Positions 36,501 through 46,422 of a DNA stretch of 64,000 nt are shown here, piece by piece (within the stretch, counting starts at the first letter, position 1; every line of letters starts with the position of its first letter). A program made the position numbers and the translations under genes. The notes under the pieces were generated by a model. It was given only the letters and a program-made list of their open reading frames with translations, was not told the DNA's origin and searched no databases. The stretch spans positions 27,281,501 to 27,345,500 of the forward strand of contig NC_091677.1 of assembly GCF_042453785.1 (NCBI RefSeq), in the 5' to 3' direction. The stretch comes from Malus domestica. Lineage: Eukaryota; Streptophyta; Magnoliopsida; Rosales; Rosaceae.

Positions 36501-37957
36501 CATTATAAGTTAGAGATTAATTTCTATCTAGATTGCATTTAACCAATCTGCAGCTAATAGACCGAATACTGGGGATCGCAAACAAAACTGCAACACATGG
36601 ACTGCAAGAAATCATGTAGATAAAATGGTTAGTTAAATTCTTAATATAAGTAATATTTAGTGGTACAAGAATGTAACATGTGTTACCTTCTTCTTATCCT
36701 CATCAAGTTTTTGTCTCTCACGCTCAGTCAGTGCTTCACGTTTGTTTAATTCTTTGCTCCAGGTATCAAGTTTCTTTTTCTTATATTCCAACTCATGATT
36801 CAGTTTCTCTTGTTCCTCTAATATTCTCTTGACATTATGTTTTGCTATGTCCTGTATCTTCTTCGTTTCTGATAAGCACAAAAACAAGTCAGCAAAGAAC
36901 GTTAACAGAATGTCCAACAGGACCCAACAATGCCGTATATGATGTAAGAAAATCAAATAGTTCCCCATAAATGCGAAGGGAAGTTTAAAGCAGACAATTG
37001 TTTACACATGCCGATAAACACAAGCAAAACACAACCACAGAAAGGGGTGAGGAACAAACCTTTAACAAAGTCATTGTGTAGCTTGTCTTTTTCTTTAAGC
37101 ATCCTACTTAAAGACATCGTCTTCTCATTGTACTTGTACTGTGCTTTCAACAGGTTTTCATTTGTCAACTCAATTTTGTTGGCTAGGTTGGCCACCTCAT
37201 CATTTCTGTTTTGAGCTGCTTCCTGGACAATGTCGGATACTGTTCTTAACTTTCCAGTTTTGCGAAGAAACTCCCCAATTGGCCCTTGGGAATGATAATC
37301 ATCAGCACGTGCACACCACCCATAGATGCTTGAGCCCGGCTGTTGCTTTCTTGTATTCCAATCCATTTTACTGTGATGATCTGTTTCAAACATTTTCTCA
37401 AAATCTGTCGCATTCCCCAAACCAGTCCAATCTGCATTAAAGTAAACCACAGCACATGTAGCTCGATCCTCTTCAGTCCACAATGTATGAACTTCGGTAG
37501 GTCTAAATTGAGCAAACCTTCTCAACCAGTATCGAGAATCAAGATCTTTTGGGTCCTTTGGTTGGCTCACTATGTTTGCAATGATGCCAGTCCAAGGCCA
37601 CACGTAGAGATCTTCTTCCTTCTCTTGGTGAGCGACAGGTGTAGGCAAAACTGGAAGTTCTGTTGGGTCTGCTTCACTTGCTAGATCAGTCTCCAAATAG
37701 ATGGCCAAGGCAAGGTGATTTGCCTTCTGTTTCGCACTCCTGTTAGCAGAACCCTTAGCCACTCCAGACGCATGCTGGAACAGTTCCTTAAACTTGTAAT
37801 CCTGCTTCTTCTTCCCCACACAAAATGGGCATCTGAGAGCTCCATTAGGACACTTTACCATATACATTCCCTCCCTTAATCGCTCATATGGTTTATCTTT
37901 GTAGTCATTGATCTCGGACTCACTAATATCGGATTCATCTTCAGAGCTGTAGTCCAT
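33540..37957 (-). CDS. FDM1: FACTOR OF DNA METHYLATION 1-like (copy A)
   Basis: Six coding exons on the minus strand: 37060-37957, 36687-36868, 35846-35935, 35460-35747, 34708-34920 and 33540-33770; phases agree and the protein is 633 residues (Arabidopsis FDM1 is 634). Domains: zf-XS (RCPFCVGKKKQDYKFKELFQHASG, cut here by position: C43, C46, H62), XS domain about 113-225 (YVWPWTGIIANI, the EKMFETDHHSKMDW region), long coiled coil about 250-470, and C-terminal XH domain about 480-633 (GIKRMGDLDQKPF, WHPFKI, ELWNFKEGRKATLKEV). FDM proteins bind dsRNA with an unpaired end, act with IDN2, and are needed for RNA-directed DNA methylation by DRM2 in the nucleus. A 5' UTR exon ends at 38850 (donor GTAAGTCTC), spliced to GCTTGTAG just before the ATG. 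Intron 3 has a (CA)n run (about 36141-36161). Confidence 0.94.
36139..36162. repeat. (CA)n microsatellite
   Basis: About eleven CA units in an FDM-A intron. Other simple repeats: (AAT)n at about 33849-33872, (TA)n at about 50042-50062 in FDM-B, and (GA)n at about 57381-57398 in the PDS5C leader. Confidence 0.9.
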
Positions 37958-38110
37958 GTTGATTGCCTACAAGCATCACAAACCATTGTTAGAAAACAGA
38001 CTTGATTTCGCTAATCCAGAAAACAGCAAACCCGCTAAGCTTGAATACTTGCAAGGAGACAGCTTCAAGCATGATTTCACTCCGAAAGGTCAAAGCAATA
38101 ACAAAAAAAA

Positions 38111-38190
38111 AGGAAAACTAATGAAAAGGGCTTGAAAACTTTGAATTTTAACGATAAGAACAAAATAAAGGGTAAAATGAATAGTACCAT
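38111..38190 (-). repeat. truncated MITE, GGGAGTTTTAACGAAAA family (copy 2)
   Basis: Reverse orientation: AGGAAAACTAATGAAAAGGG at the left and GGTAAAATGAATAGTACC at the right, about half of a full copy. It lies in the 5' leader intron of FDM-A. Confidence 0.6.
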
Positions 38191-38361
38191 GTTCTGAACT
38201 CTAAACATGTTCTCAACAAAGTAACTGAATCTTCGGTAAAACTCATCCTTCAATCTTCAACCGCATTAACTACATTTCATTTGCAATAAAAGAACTACAT
38301 GTTTCGCCCGAAAAAAAAAAAAAGATAGGCTCAAGCTGAATGACGAAAATAAATAAATAAT

Positions 38362-38560
38362 AGGATTCATCTCCGGAGGAGCCGTAGTCCATCTGGATTG
38401 TGTACAAGCATCACAAATCAACTTTAGAAAACCGACTTGCTTGCGAAAATCCGAACATCATGAAACCCATTAGAGTAAAAATTGCAAGAAAATAGTTTAA
38501 TGGTCATTACAGCATGAGTTTCACTCAAAAGTCACAGAAAAAAAAGTCATCTGAATCTCG
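38362..38560 (-). pseudogene. broken 5' fragment of a third FDM copy
   Basis: On the minus strand a start context ACAATCCAG-ATG (ATG at 38392) opens MDYGSSGDES, close to MDYSSEDESD of the two full genes, then runs into unrelated AT-rich sequence. Upstream of this ATG (38393-38560) the sequence follows the leader-intron end of copy B (46270-46422: ATTAAAC, TCGG, GTTTTCTAA, GATTTGTGATGCTTGT), though the acceptor GCTTGTAG has become GCTTGTAC. It sits 435 bp upstream of the intact copy A start, inside its leader intron. Confidence 0.75.
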
Positions 38561-39267
38561 AATGTTCAATCAAATGGCTTAATCGTGTTTACAAATGTCT
38601 GCGGAACGGAAATTAGCGCATGAGTTCCTCTCACTAAAATAGAACGACGTCACCTTCCCTACATTGCTCAATCACACAAGTTGTATTTGAAATGCCAAAC
38701 AAAAAAAATACTGCTCCCCAAAACAAAATTTCATCGCTAACCACAAATTTGAAGCCAAATATTCAACATGCAGGTAGCATATGATCAGCATAACAAACAA
38801 ATTTTTCAGCAAGGAAGTGCAGATTGTAGTGAGAGAAAGAGAGACTTACAGTAGAGAGAGAGAGCGCGACGGTGAGGTCCAAAAGCGTCTCGTTTTCTTC
38901 AGCTTCTTTGTTTATGTGAAAGGTGAGCACACACCATGCTATACGCTCACCAATTACTTAATTATTTGTCTTTAAAAGACTAAATTTATAGGTAAAATTT
39001 GTAAATTAAATAAAGTGTCCCGAATAGGAATGAACACACATTTATCAATGTTTGAGTAATAAATCAATCATCAACTTTTATGTTCTTTAATTTTCAAAAT
39101 TTTGTCAATAAATTTGGTCTGCCTAACATTATTCTTATTTGTCATGTGTTGTTTTCACCTAACTTTCACATTAAATGTTAAGTTTTTTAACTTTGAAAAG
39201 AATTAATCAAAAGTAAGTAAAAAATACGTATCAGATAATTAGATGGATGGTAAAATATATTTAATAG

Positions 39268-39420
39268 GGAACTTCAACGAAAAGCTCCCGGTACTGTTCA
39301 TTTTAACGAAAAACCATATTTTTACACTAAAAAGTCAATCCTGATACTATTCACTTTACCCTTTATTTTGTCCTTATCGTTAAAACTCAAAGTTTTCAAA
39401 CCCCTTTCATTAGTTTTCCT
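39268..39420 (+). repeat. MITE, GGGAGTTTTAACGAAAA family (copy 3)
   Basis: Starts GGGAACTTCAACGAAAA and ends TTTCATTAGTTTTCCT, with the core ACACTAAAAAGTCAATCC and TACTATTCACTTTACCC almost identical to the copy at 60751-60875. Confidence 0.75.
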
Positions 39421-39639
39421 TATTTAATATGGGGAAAGAGAGACTGTCAGTCCTCCTAATTTTCATTACCTTTTGTTTATTTTAACTTCTATATGGGCTT
39501 TTCTTGGGTCAAACGGTCAAATACATTTCCAACAAAAAACAATTACAAACGTAAAGGCCAAGATACATGGTAAGCACAAGAAAGGAAAATGGTCTTCAAA
39601 ACACCAAAAAGCCCAAAGTCAGCTTTGGAGTCCAGCACA

Positions 39640-40030
39640 CAGAAAACACAAAACCCTAAAGAAGCTACGGTCCCTAGGCTGCATTTGGTATGCGGAGATC
39701 GGAAGTGCATTTTTTTCTTAGATTGCATTTGGTATGAGGAAATTGGAAAGGAGAAAGCTCGGCTGCCGAAAAAATCAGCAGCAACTCCTGCTGCTAGCGA
39801 ATCACAGGTGAATACGTGTTCAAATTGTGATTAAAAAATCAATTACTTAGACATATGTCCACCTGTGATTCACTAGCAGCAGGAGCTTGGCTGTTGACTC
39901 CCTCCAATTGGAATTGCATTTTCATAAGCTTTTCTATATATTTTTTTTCTTAGGCTGCTTTGGTAAGCGGAAATTAAAAATGCACATACCAAATGCATTT
40001 TCAAGACAATACGAAAATGGTTTTGTTTAC
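39640..40030. repeat. hairpin element with CTGCTGCTAG inverted repeat
   Basis: AACTCCTGCTGCTAGCGAAT followed by CACAGGTG (about 39780-39810) is repeated inverted as CACCTGTGATTCACTAGCAG (about 39861-39880) and beyond. Further out, GCATTTGGTATG motifs on the left match inverted CATACCAAATGC on the right. The stem is about 35 bp around a 50-bp loop. A foldback MITE; ends approximate. Confidence 0.55.
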
Positions 40031-40460
40031 ATCCAAACTGTTAAGAAATAACTTTGATTTTAATGACGTGTGTATTCTCTTACAAAATTATTTAAATTTC
40101 TAATGAAAGAACAAATTAAGCATTTAAACCTTAAAGATGAGTGCTTTTATTATTGAAAATTTTGATTTGAATTATAAAAAAGAGAAAGATGTAAAAGGGG
40201 GTTTCAAACATCGATGTTGATCCTACAGTATGGTGCTATTTTTTTTCACTTGTAAGTAAGAGGACTTATGTTCGAATCTCATGGATGGAAAATTCGATAC
40301 CAAATTAAGTTGTCTATTGTGTGGCTTAGCCGAAGTTCTCCTCTCCTTAATGTAAAATATATTGTTGTACTAAAAAAAATCGAATCTAATCCTATATGTG
40401 GGACCCCCTCAGTTGTAGAGGAAAATGACAATTGAAACCATCTAACTTACTTTTTTTAAG

Positions 40461-41053
40461 AGAAAATTGTAGCAATGGTCACTTAATTTCGACTCAATTG
40501 GAGCATTGGTCATTCGACTAAAAATTTGTGACCATTGGTCCCTCAACTAAAAATTGGTCATCATTGGTCCCTTAACTCATCAAAACGTGCAGCTATGCTC
40601 CATTTTGTCAACTCCATCAAAACTTTCGTCAAAATGAGTCATCGTGGAAAGACCATTGCTACAACTGGGTTAAAATCGAGGGACCATTGCTCAAATTGGG
40701 TTAAAGTTAAGGGACCATACTTCAATTGCGTTAAAGTTAAGGGACCATACTTCAATTGAATTAAAGTTGAGGGACCATACTCCAATTGGGTTAAAGTTGA
40801 GGAACCATACTCCAGTTGAGTTAAAGCTGATGGACCATTACTATAATTTTCTCATTTTCTTTTCCATATGTGCTCCTTGATTCAACCTCACGTGTGTGGT
40901 TCGTGACTTATTTTGACGGAAGTTTTTCTAGAGTTGACAAAAGGGATCATAATTTTAGGTTTTGATGAGTTAAGTGACCATTGGTCATGGATTTTTAGTA
41001 AATGGACCATTGTTCAAATTCTGTTAAAGTTGATGGACCATTATTACTATTTC
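40461..41053. repeat. foldback element with internal 30-bp tandem array
   Basis: The left arm (AATGGTCACTTAATTT..., GTCAACTCCATCAAAACTTT, TCGTCAAAATGAGTCA) is matched inverted by the right arm (TTATTTTGACGGAAG, GTTGACAAAAGG, GATGAGTTAAGTGACCATTG). In the centre, at about 40649-40842, a 30-bp unit (GGGACCATACTTCAATTG... GTTAAAGTT) is repeated about six to seven times. Non-coding. Confidence 0.7.
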
Positions 41054-41744
41054 CTTTTTTAAAAATAAATTTATTATTTTTAAAGAGAGGCGGATGGTTC
41101 GAAAGTATTACAATAATTTGTGAGGGAGAATTTCAAACCTGTGACGCATGGATGGAATTCCAACAGTTTATCCACAAGGATATTGAACCGCATATGTAAA
41201 TAATTTGCAATAACTTCCCTGACATGCATTTGGATACTTGTGCAATACAGAAATGCACAAATGAGAACTTGGACTAGTCTTCTTTTGTTCATTTACCACC
41301 CAAACTTCAAACATTTTGGTAATGTGACACCTCCGACAAATATCCATTCACAAATTAAAACTATAAAGCTTTATCGCATGGGATTTACACAATCACTAGC
41401 TTAATCGGTTGATACATCCACATGTTAAACAAAATCAAAGAGAGAATAAAGAATAGTTGCTCTTGGTGAAAAGTTGAGGCCTAGCCAAGTATTCCCGCAA
41501 ATAATATATCCTTATTGAACTTCTACATCCTATCCTCCATCTTTGCTTGTTCTTCTTCTTAGTCATCGAATGACTTAATGTGGTACCAATTAGTCCATGC
41601 CAAACGAGCCCCATAAAATATAATATATTTAGAAGTTTGAATTGAATGCTTAAACGTTGATATAATTAATTGACTGACTTCAACAACTCATAGATCAAGC
41701 CTTTGTTCCCACCTCATATTACGAGCGTTCACAAATACCCAATC

Positions 41745-42184
41745 TGATACAAGGTGCAACGGATAGAAACGAAATAAAATGATAGATATGATTGATAGGT
41801 AAGGTCCACTATCTCCTAGTGCGAGGAGATACCTGAAAACCCTAAGAACTTTGGTTATAGTACCAGCCTACAACGTAGACATTAGAAAGAACAAAGTAGC
41901 AGACTCTTAAACAAGAGAAAGACACATAAAAACAAGTTTACAACTCAAATATCAATATAATAATTCAAACAACCTCTCCCCTTCTTCTTAACAAATACAA
42001 GTATTTATAGGCTTACAACTAAAAGTGAAAAATATGAAAAGACATAAAAAAATAAAGGCTTACAATATAACTCCTAAAAAACTAAATGATTTCATAAAAT
42101 GTCATTAATCTAGGAATTCCATAAGCCACAAATTTAAAACTAGTAATTTTATGTAATAAAGCCCTTAGTCCTTGGCCTGTATCA
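41745..42184 (-). repeat. 3' LTR of the TRIM-like element
   Basis: 440 bp, uninterrupted. It lacks the roughly 65-bp block (about 43180-43245 in the other LTR) that is flanked by CTAG, most simply explained by deletion between the short repeats. Confidence 0.85.
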
Positions 42185-43268
42185 TTCTCGTGGGGTTGGA
42201 GAGAATTCGTCCTCGAATTCGGGTCATCATCTGATTTGGAGCGATAAAATTGACCTTTGCCAATCCAAACAAATAGATATTTGGATTATTTAATATTAAC
42301 GGTTGAAGTGTAAAAAGCACCCTTAATAGCATACCTTGCAACCTTGACATTCTCTTTCATTTGATTTATTATGTCAACCAAAACTTTGAAAATTCTGAAG
42401 TAGAAGACATCAGCCCCAATTAAATCAACATATCCAGAAGTTTCCAACGAACTCATTAAATCATGAAACTCCAACTTCACAAATTCTTTGTAATCAGCAT
42501 TTTTAATAATTAGACAAAATTCCATATCAACATTCGTTGAACCACACAAGAACTTTGACAACAAACGTGATAAGTACCATATGGAGAACGATCAAACTCG
42601 GGAGGAAGATCAAGATTTATGAGACAATCAACTGAATAATTTTCACAACATATTGGACATGAACTATCCAAGCAACGATCAAATATTGGAGGAAGGTCCA
42701 TATTAAGATCTTCATATAATGGCATATGCGACATGCTCAATATAACGTCACCATGGATCAAGCTGACGCTCTGATACCAATTGATGCAGGGCGCAGCGGA
42801 TAGAAACGAAATAAAATGATAGATAAGATTGATAGGTAAGGTCCACTATCTCCTAGTGTGAGGAGAGACCTAAAAACCCTAAGAACTTTGGTTCTAGTAC
42901 CAGCCTACAACGTAGACACTATAAAGAATAAAGCAACATACTCTTAAACAAGAGAAAGACACATAAAAACAAGTTTACAACTCAAATATCAATATGATAA
43001 TTCAAACAACATCTCCCCTTCTTCTTTACAAATACAAGTATTTATAGGCTTACAACTTAAAATGAAAAATATGAAAAGACATAAAAAATAAAGGTTTGCA
43101 ATATGACTCCTAAAAAACTAAATGATTTCATAAAATGTCATTAACTCAAGAATTCCATAAGCCACAAATTTAAAGCTAGATACATGCATTATAACTCTAA
43201 AAATGCATGTATTATATTATAAAACTTAAATCCCAGGTGCTAGTAATTTTATGTAATAAAGCCTTTAG

Positions 43269-43913
43269 TGTGATATCCTACATCGCCCAGGGGAATGGAT
43301 CATGTAAACCTTATATGTATATTCTCATCTCTACCTAGCACAAGGCTTTTTTGGAACTCATTGGCTTCGGGGTTTATCGGAACTCCGAAGTTAAGTGAGT
43401 TCGCGTGAGATCAATCCCATGATGGGTGACTCACTGGGAAGTTCTCATGTGAGTTCCCAGAAACAAAACTGTGAGGGCGTGGTTGGGGCCCAAAGCGGAC
43501 AATATCGTGCTACGGTGAAGTTGAGCCCGGGATGTGACAATTTGGTATTAGAGCTAATCCATGGCCAGAAGTGTGCTGATAAGGACATCGGGCCCCTAAA
43601 GGGGGTGGATTGTAACATTCTACATCGCCTAAGGGAGTGGATCATGTAAGCCTTACATCACCCAGATGAGTGGATCTTATAATCCTTATATGTATATTCC
43701 TCATATCTTCCTAGCACGAGGCATTTTGGGAGCTCAGTGGCTTCGGATTCCATTGGAACTATGAAGTTAAGTGAGTTAGGGCGAGAGCATTCCCAAGATG
43801 TGAGTTCCCATAAATAAAACCGTGAGGACCTGGTCAGGGCCTAAAGTGGACAATATCGTGCTATGGTGGAGTTGAGCCTGAGATGTGGTGGGGGCCCGGG
43901 CCGGGATGTGACA
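43269..43913 (+). mobile_element. Cassandra TRIM with 5S-rRNA-like LTRs
   Basis: LTR 1 is 43269-43539 (TGTGATATCC...ATGTGACA), LTR 2 is 43611-43913 (TGTAACATTC...ATGTGACA), with target duplication TTTAG (43264-43268 and 43914-43918). The 71-bp interior has a primer-binding site TGGTATTAGAGC at 43543 (initiator tRNA-Met type, one change) and a purine tract TAAAGGGGGTGGAT before LTR 2. It makes no protein; such elements move with enzymes from other LTR elements. Confidence 0.93.
43350..43455 (+). ncRNA. 5S rRNA-derived segment in Cassandra LTR 1
   Basis: GGAACTCCGAAGTTAAGTGA, GCGTGAGATCAATCCCATG and GATGGGTGACTCACTGGGAA follow the central and 3' part of plant 5S rRNA (box A/C and the GGGTGACCTCCTGGGAAGT region). 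Cassandra LTRs are known for carrying this pol III promoter. It is not a functional 5S gene. The equivalent part of LTR 2 lacks about 30 bp (the GGGTGAC...GGGAAGT block), so its RNA would be truncated. Confidence 0.8.
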
Positions 43914-44470
43914 TTTAGTCCTTGGCCTGCATCACAATCACACCCCAACACCTAATTGGCTATTAAATTAAATATTTTTGTGTTATGCAATTCAGTTCAG
44001 TTCGACTCAGTTCTAGATATTAAGAATTGAAACCAACCGTTTTTTAGCTTGTAGTTCAATTTCAAACCTAAACCATTTCAAAACTGCAAAAATCAAATAG
44101 TTTAGTGTGGTCCAGTTTGGTCCTTCTTTAGGAATTTGGATCCTCGTCGGATCCTCTTTGTGAGGATCCCATAGATCCGTCAATCCTGTCCGTTTATCGT
44201 ACATCATGAACTACGAGAATTAACAATTATAGAAGAACTTTTTCAAGTAGAAAGGTCTAGGATATTGTAAGCCAGTGAACTACGAGAATGCCTCCAAATA
44301 GAGTCCCTTTCCATGAAAGTCACAGGCTGGTATTTAATGAAATTGTGAAGGAAATTAAAATTAAATGGACGTGTCATATTGTTAATTGTAAATATTTTAA
44401 ATGGTAAATGTACATAATTTAGATAAATTGAAGCAAAAATCGAGTTATAAATGTTTAAATGGAGAAATTT

Positions 44471-44858
44471 AAGTTTTAACGAAAACATGAGATTAAAGTC
44501 GAGTTCCATGTAAAAGTATGTAATAAAGGAAGAGGCAAATATGTAATAAGTGAGGAGTCCTTATTCTATAAAATGACCCCTCACCCTCACAATTGGAAGA
44601 GGCCAATGCCTAGGCTATCAGAGACCTCACTCTCTCCCTCAGAGGCTCTGAGTCTCTCTCCCTCATTTCTCAGATAAATACATAATCAGTGTAGACGTAG
44701 CCCAAACCTCGGGGTGAACCACGATACATCTTGTGTTATTTATATTAATTGCAGATTCACGGTCGGATTTACGTTGTTCCAAGACCTCTGGTTTTGTGCA
44801 TCAACAAAGTTTTAACGAAAACATGAGATTAAAGTCGAGTTCCACGTAAAAGTATGTA
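44471..44858 (+). mobile_element. truncated LTR between 52-bp direct repeats
   Basis: 44523-44806 matches the LTR family of the element at 8048-12182: AATATGTAATAAGTGAGGAG, TATAAAATG, GTGTAGACGTAGCCCAAACC and the end TTGTGCATCAACA. It lacks roughly the first 75 bp. It is flanked by 52-bp direct repeats (44471-44522 and 44807-44858, AAGTTTTAACGAAAACATG..., one mismatch), far longer than a normal 5-bp LTR duplication. Confidence 0.75.
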
Positions 44859-44874
44859 TTTTCAACGGATCCCT

Positions 44875-45012
44875 TTCACTTAATCCTTATCATCAAACAA
44901 TTCGGGCCTTTGAAATTTAATTCAACGGTTAAAAATACGGGCCCACTCTAAAAGTTATAATAACTTTAGCCGTTTGATCAAATTTTAAGAGATCGAATTA
45001 TTTGATGAAGAG
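44875..45012. repeat. MITE, GGATCCCTTTCA family
   Basis: The left side GGATCCCTTTCACTTAATCC pairs with the right side AGAATTAGGTGAAAGG. The core TTCAACGGTTAAAAATACGG and TTTAGCCGTTTGATCAAATT is shared with the element at 56440-56640. Non-coding. Confidence 0.6.
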
Positions 45013-45023
45013 AATTAGGTGAA

Positions 45024-45172
45024 AGGAAAACTAATGAAAATGACTTGAAAACTTTGAATTTTAATCAAAATGACAAAAATGTGTTGTAAATGAATAGTAT
45101 CAAAAATAATTTTTAAAGTAAAAATATCATTTTCGTTAAAATAAACAGTACCAACTGTTTCGTTAAAACTTC
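45024..45172 (-). repeat. MITE, GGGAGTTTTAACGAAAA family (copy 4)
   Basis: Reverse orientation, AGGAAAACTAATGAAAATGA at the left and GTTTCGTTAAAACTTC at the right. More diverged than copies 3 and 5. Confidence 0.65.
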
Positions 45173-45571
45173 ATTAAAAATAAATGTCTCTAATGCATCG
45201 GGAATGTCAACCATCCACTAGTAGAAAGAGGGCTTTCCCTCACAGTCACTGGCTCACTTCTGTAACAATCTGATAGGCCTGAAGGCACGTGATCGTCACC
45301 TCACCTCACCTCACCTCGGAACCAGTATCTAGGGCTTCCTACTGAGTGCTGAACGTTCTACTCTCTCGCCCTAAGAAGAAGACGGAGAGGAAGAGAGACC
45401 CATTTGCCCTCATCGACTGTCGCCCTCCAATGTAAGTCTCTCTCCTTTTCTCTCGCTACAATCTGCGCTTTTGAGCTGAAGATTTCTTTGATTATATCGA
45501 TCCTCTGCTGTTTGCATGTTGAAATGTGGCCTCAAATTTTGTGGGTTAGCGAATTCTGTATATATTTTTGA

Positions 45572-45998
45572 GGGTTAAGTCCAGATTGTTACCCAATTTT
45601 CAAAAGTTGATTCCAATCTGGTCCTAAGCTTTTAAAACATTCCAAATAACTACCAAAAGTTTTGAAAAAATGGACATCTATTAGGTTCACTAGCGTTCAG
45701 AGACATGGACAAAAGGAGATTTGAATCTCCAAATTGACGCGATGTAGAGCAAATTTATGGTTTAACTGGGCTCAAATGGGTTAATTTGGGGATTAGAACT
45801 CCAAAGACGTCGATTAGTGAAAACTAATCATATAGTGCTAGCAACGTCATCACTTAATGTTGGTAAAGTTCCAGGTCACCTACCAGATGTCTAATTTTCA
45901 AAACATTAGTTAGTTATTTGGAATGTTTTAAAAGGTTGAGACTAATTTGGAATCACCCAGAAAAAGGTTGGGTAGCTTTTTGTACTTTACCTTTTTTT
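45572..45998. repeat. foldback element in the FDM-B leader intron
   Basis: The left arm (AACATTCCAAATAAC, TTACCCAATTTTC) is matched inverted by the right arm (GTTATTTGGAATGTTTTAAA, GGTTGGGTAGC). Same family as 27460-27900 in NIP6;1 intron 4. Lies inside the 5' UTR intron. Confidence 0.65.
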
Positions 45999-46422
45999 TA
46001 TGGGTAACATTTAATTCAATTCAATTTCGCATTTGAAATGTTGTTTATGAGATTGAAGATTGAAGCATAAAATTGATTTTTGAAATGTCGTTTATCGCAT
46101 TTCAAAATACTTTGTTCACAGAGTTTTGTTAAATGAGGGAAACTGTTCAATTTTTTGGGATTCTGTTGAGAAACTGTTCTGATTCTTGAGTAATTTGCAG
46201 ATTGAATTCATTAGTTTAAACACACTTAAAGCATTTGATTGTCTGTTGAATTTTTCCTTTTGCTCAAAATTTTTATTACTTTGACCTTTCAGAGTGACAT
46301 CATGTTGTAATGGCCATTAAACTCCTACAAAGTATTCTGGTTTTGTGGGTTCGGAGTTTTATGGATTAGCCAAACTAAGTCCGTTTTCTAACAATGATTT
46401 GTGATGCTTGTAGACAATCCAG

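Larger units (their letters stand above)
38960..41739. other. intergenic, foldback-rich region between the FDM genes
   Basis: No gene is supported. It contains a degraded MITE with a CCTAACATTATTC end (about 38965-39137), a MITE at 39268-39420, a hairpin element at about 39640-40030, a possible SINE-like block near 40237-40370 (AGGACTTATGTTCGAATCTC), and a long foldback with internal tandem repeats at 40461-41053. Confidence 0.55.
41745..43934 (-). mobile_element. short LTR element (TRIM-like), host of a nested Cassandra
   Basis: LTRs at 41745-42184 (440 bp) and 42782-43934 (longer because of a nested insertion) share ends TGATRCA...CTGYATCA. Target duplication CAATC (41740-41744 and 43935-43939) is perfect. 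The primer-binding site is on the minus strand (GCTCTGATACCAAT just left of 42782, the complement of ATTGGTATCAGAGC), so the element points leftward and the 42782-43934 copy is its 5' LTR. The interior is only about 600 bp. It holds small minus-strand frames with repeated DLPPEFDRS/DLPPIFDRC and a gypsy-polyprotein-like tail near 42190-42240, but no enzyme domain. The left LTR lacks about 65 bp found in the right one, between two CTAG sites. Confidence 0.88.
42782..43934 (-). repeat. 5' LTR of the TRIM-like element, interrupted
   Basis: It matches the other LTR over 42782-43268 and 43914-43934. The 645 bp in between are a Cassandra element with its own TTTAG target duplication. Confidence 0.85.
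43940..45340. other. intergenic repeats upstream of FDM-B
   Basis: No gene is supported. It holds a truncated MULE-MITE relative (about 44128-44210), a truncated LTR in direct repeats (44471-44858), a MITE at about 44875-45012, and a MITE at 45024-45172. The FDM-B promoter starts near 45200. Confidence 0.55.

Noticed and set aside
37008-37684. Plus-strand frames across FDM-A exon 1
   Set aside because: Antisense shadows of the strongly supported minus-strand exon.
43350-43455. A genuine 5S rRNA gene
   Set aside because: The similarity lies inside matching LTRs with PBS, PPT and target duplication; it is a Cassandra LTR, not a 5S unit.
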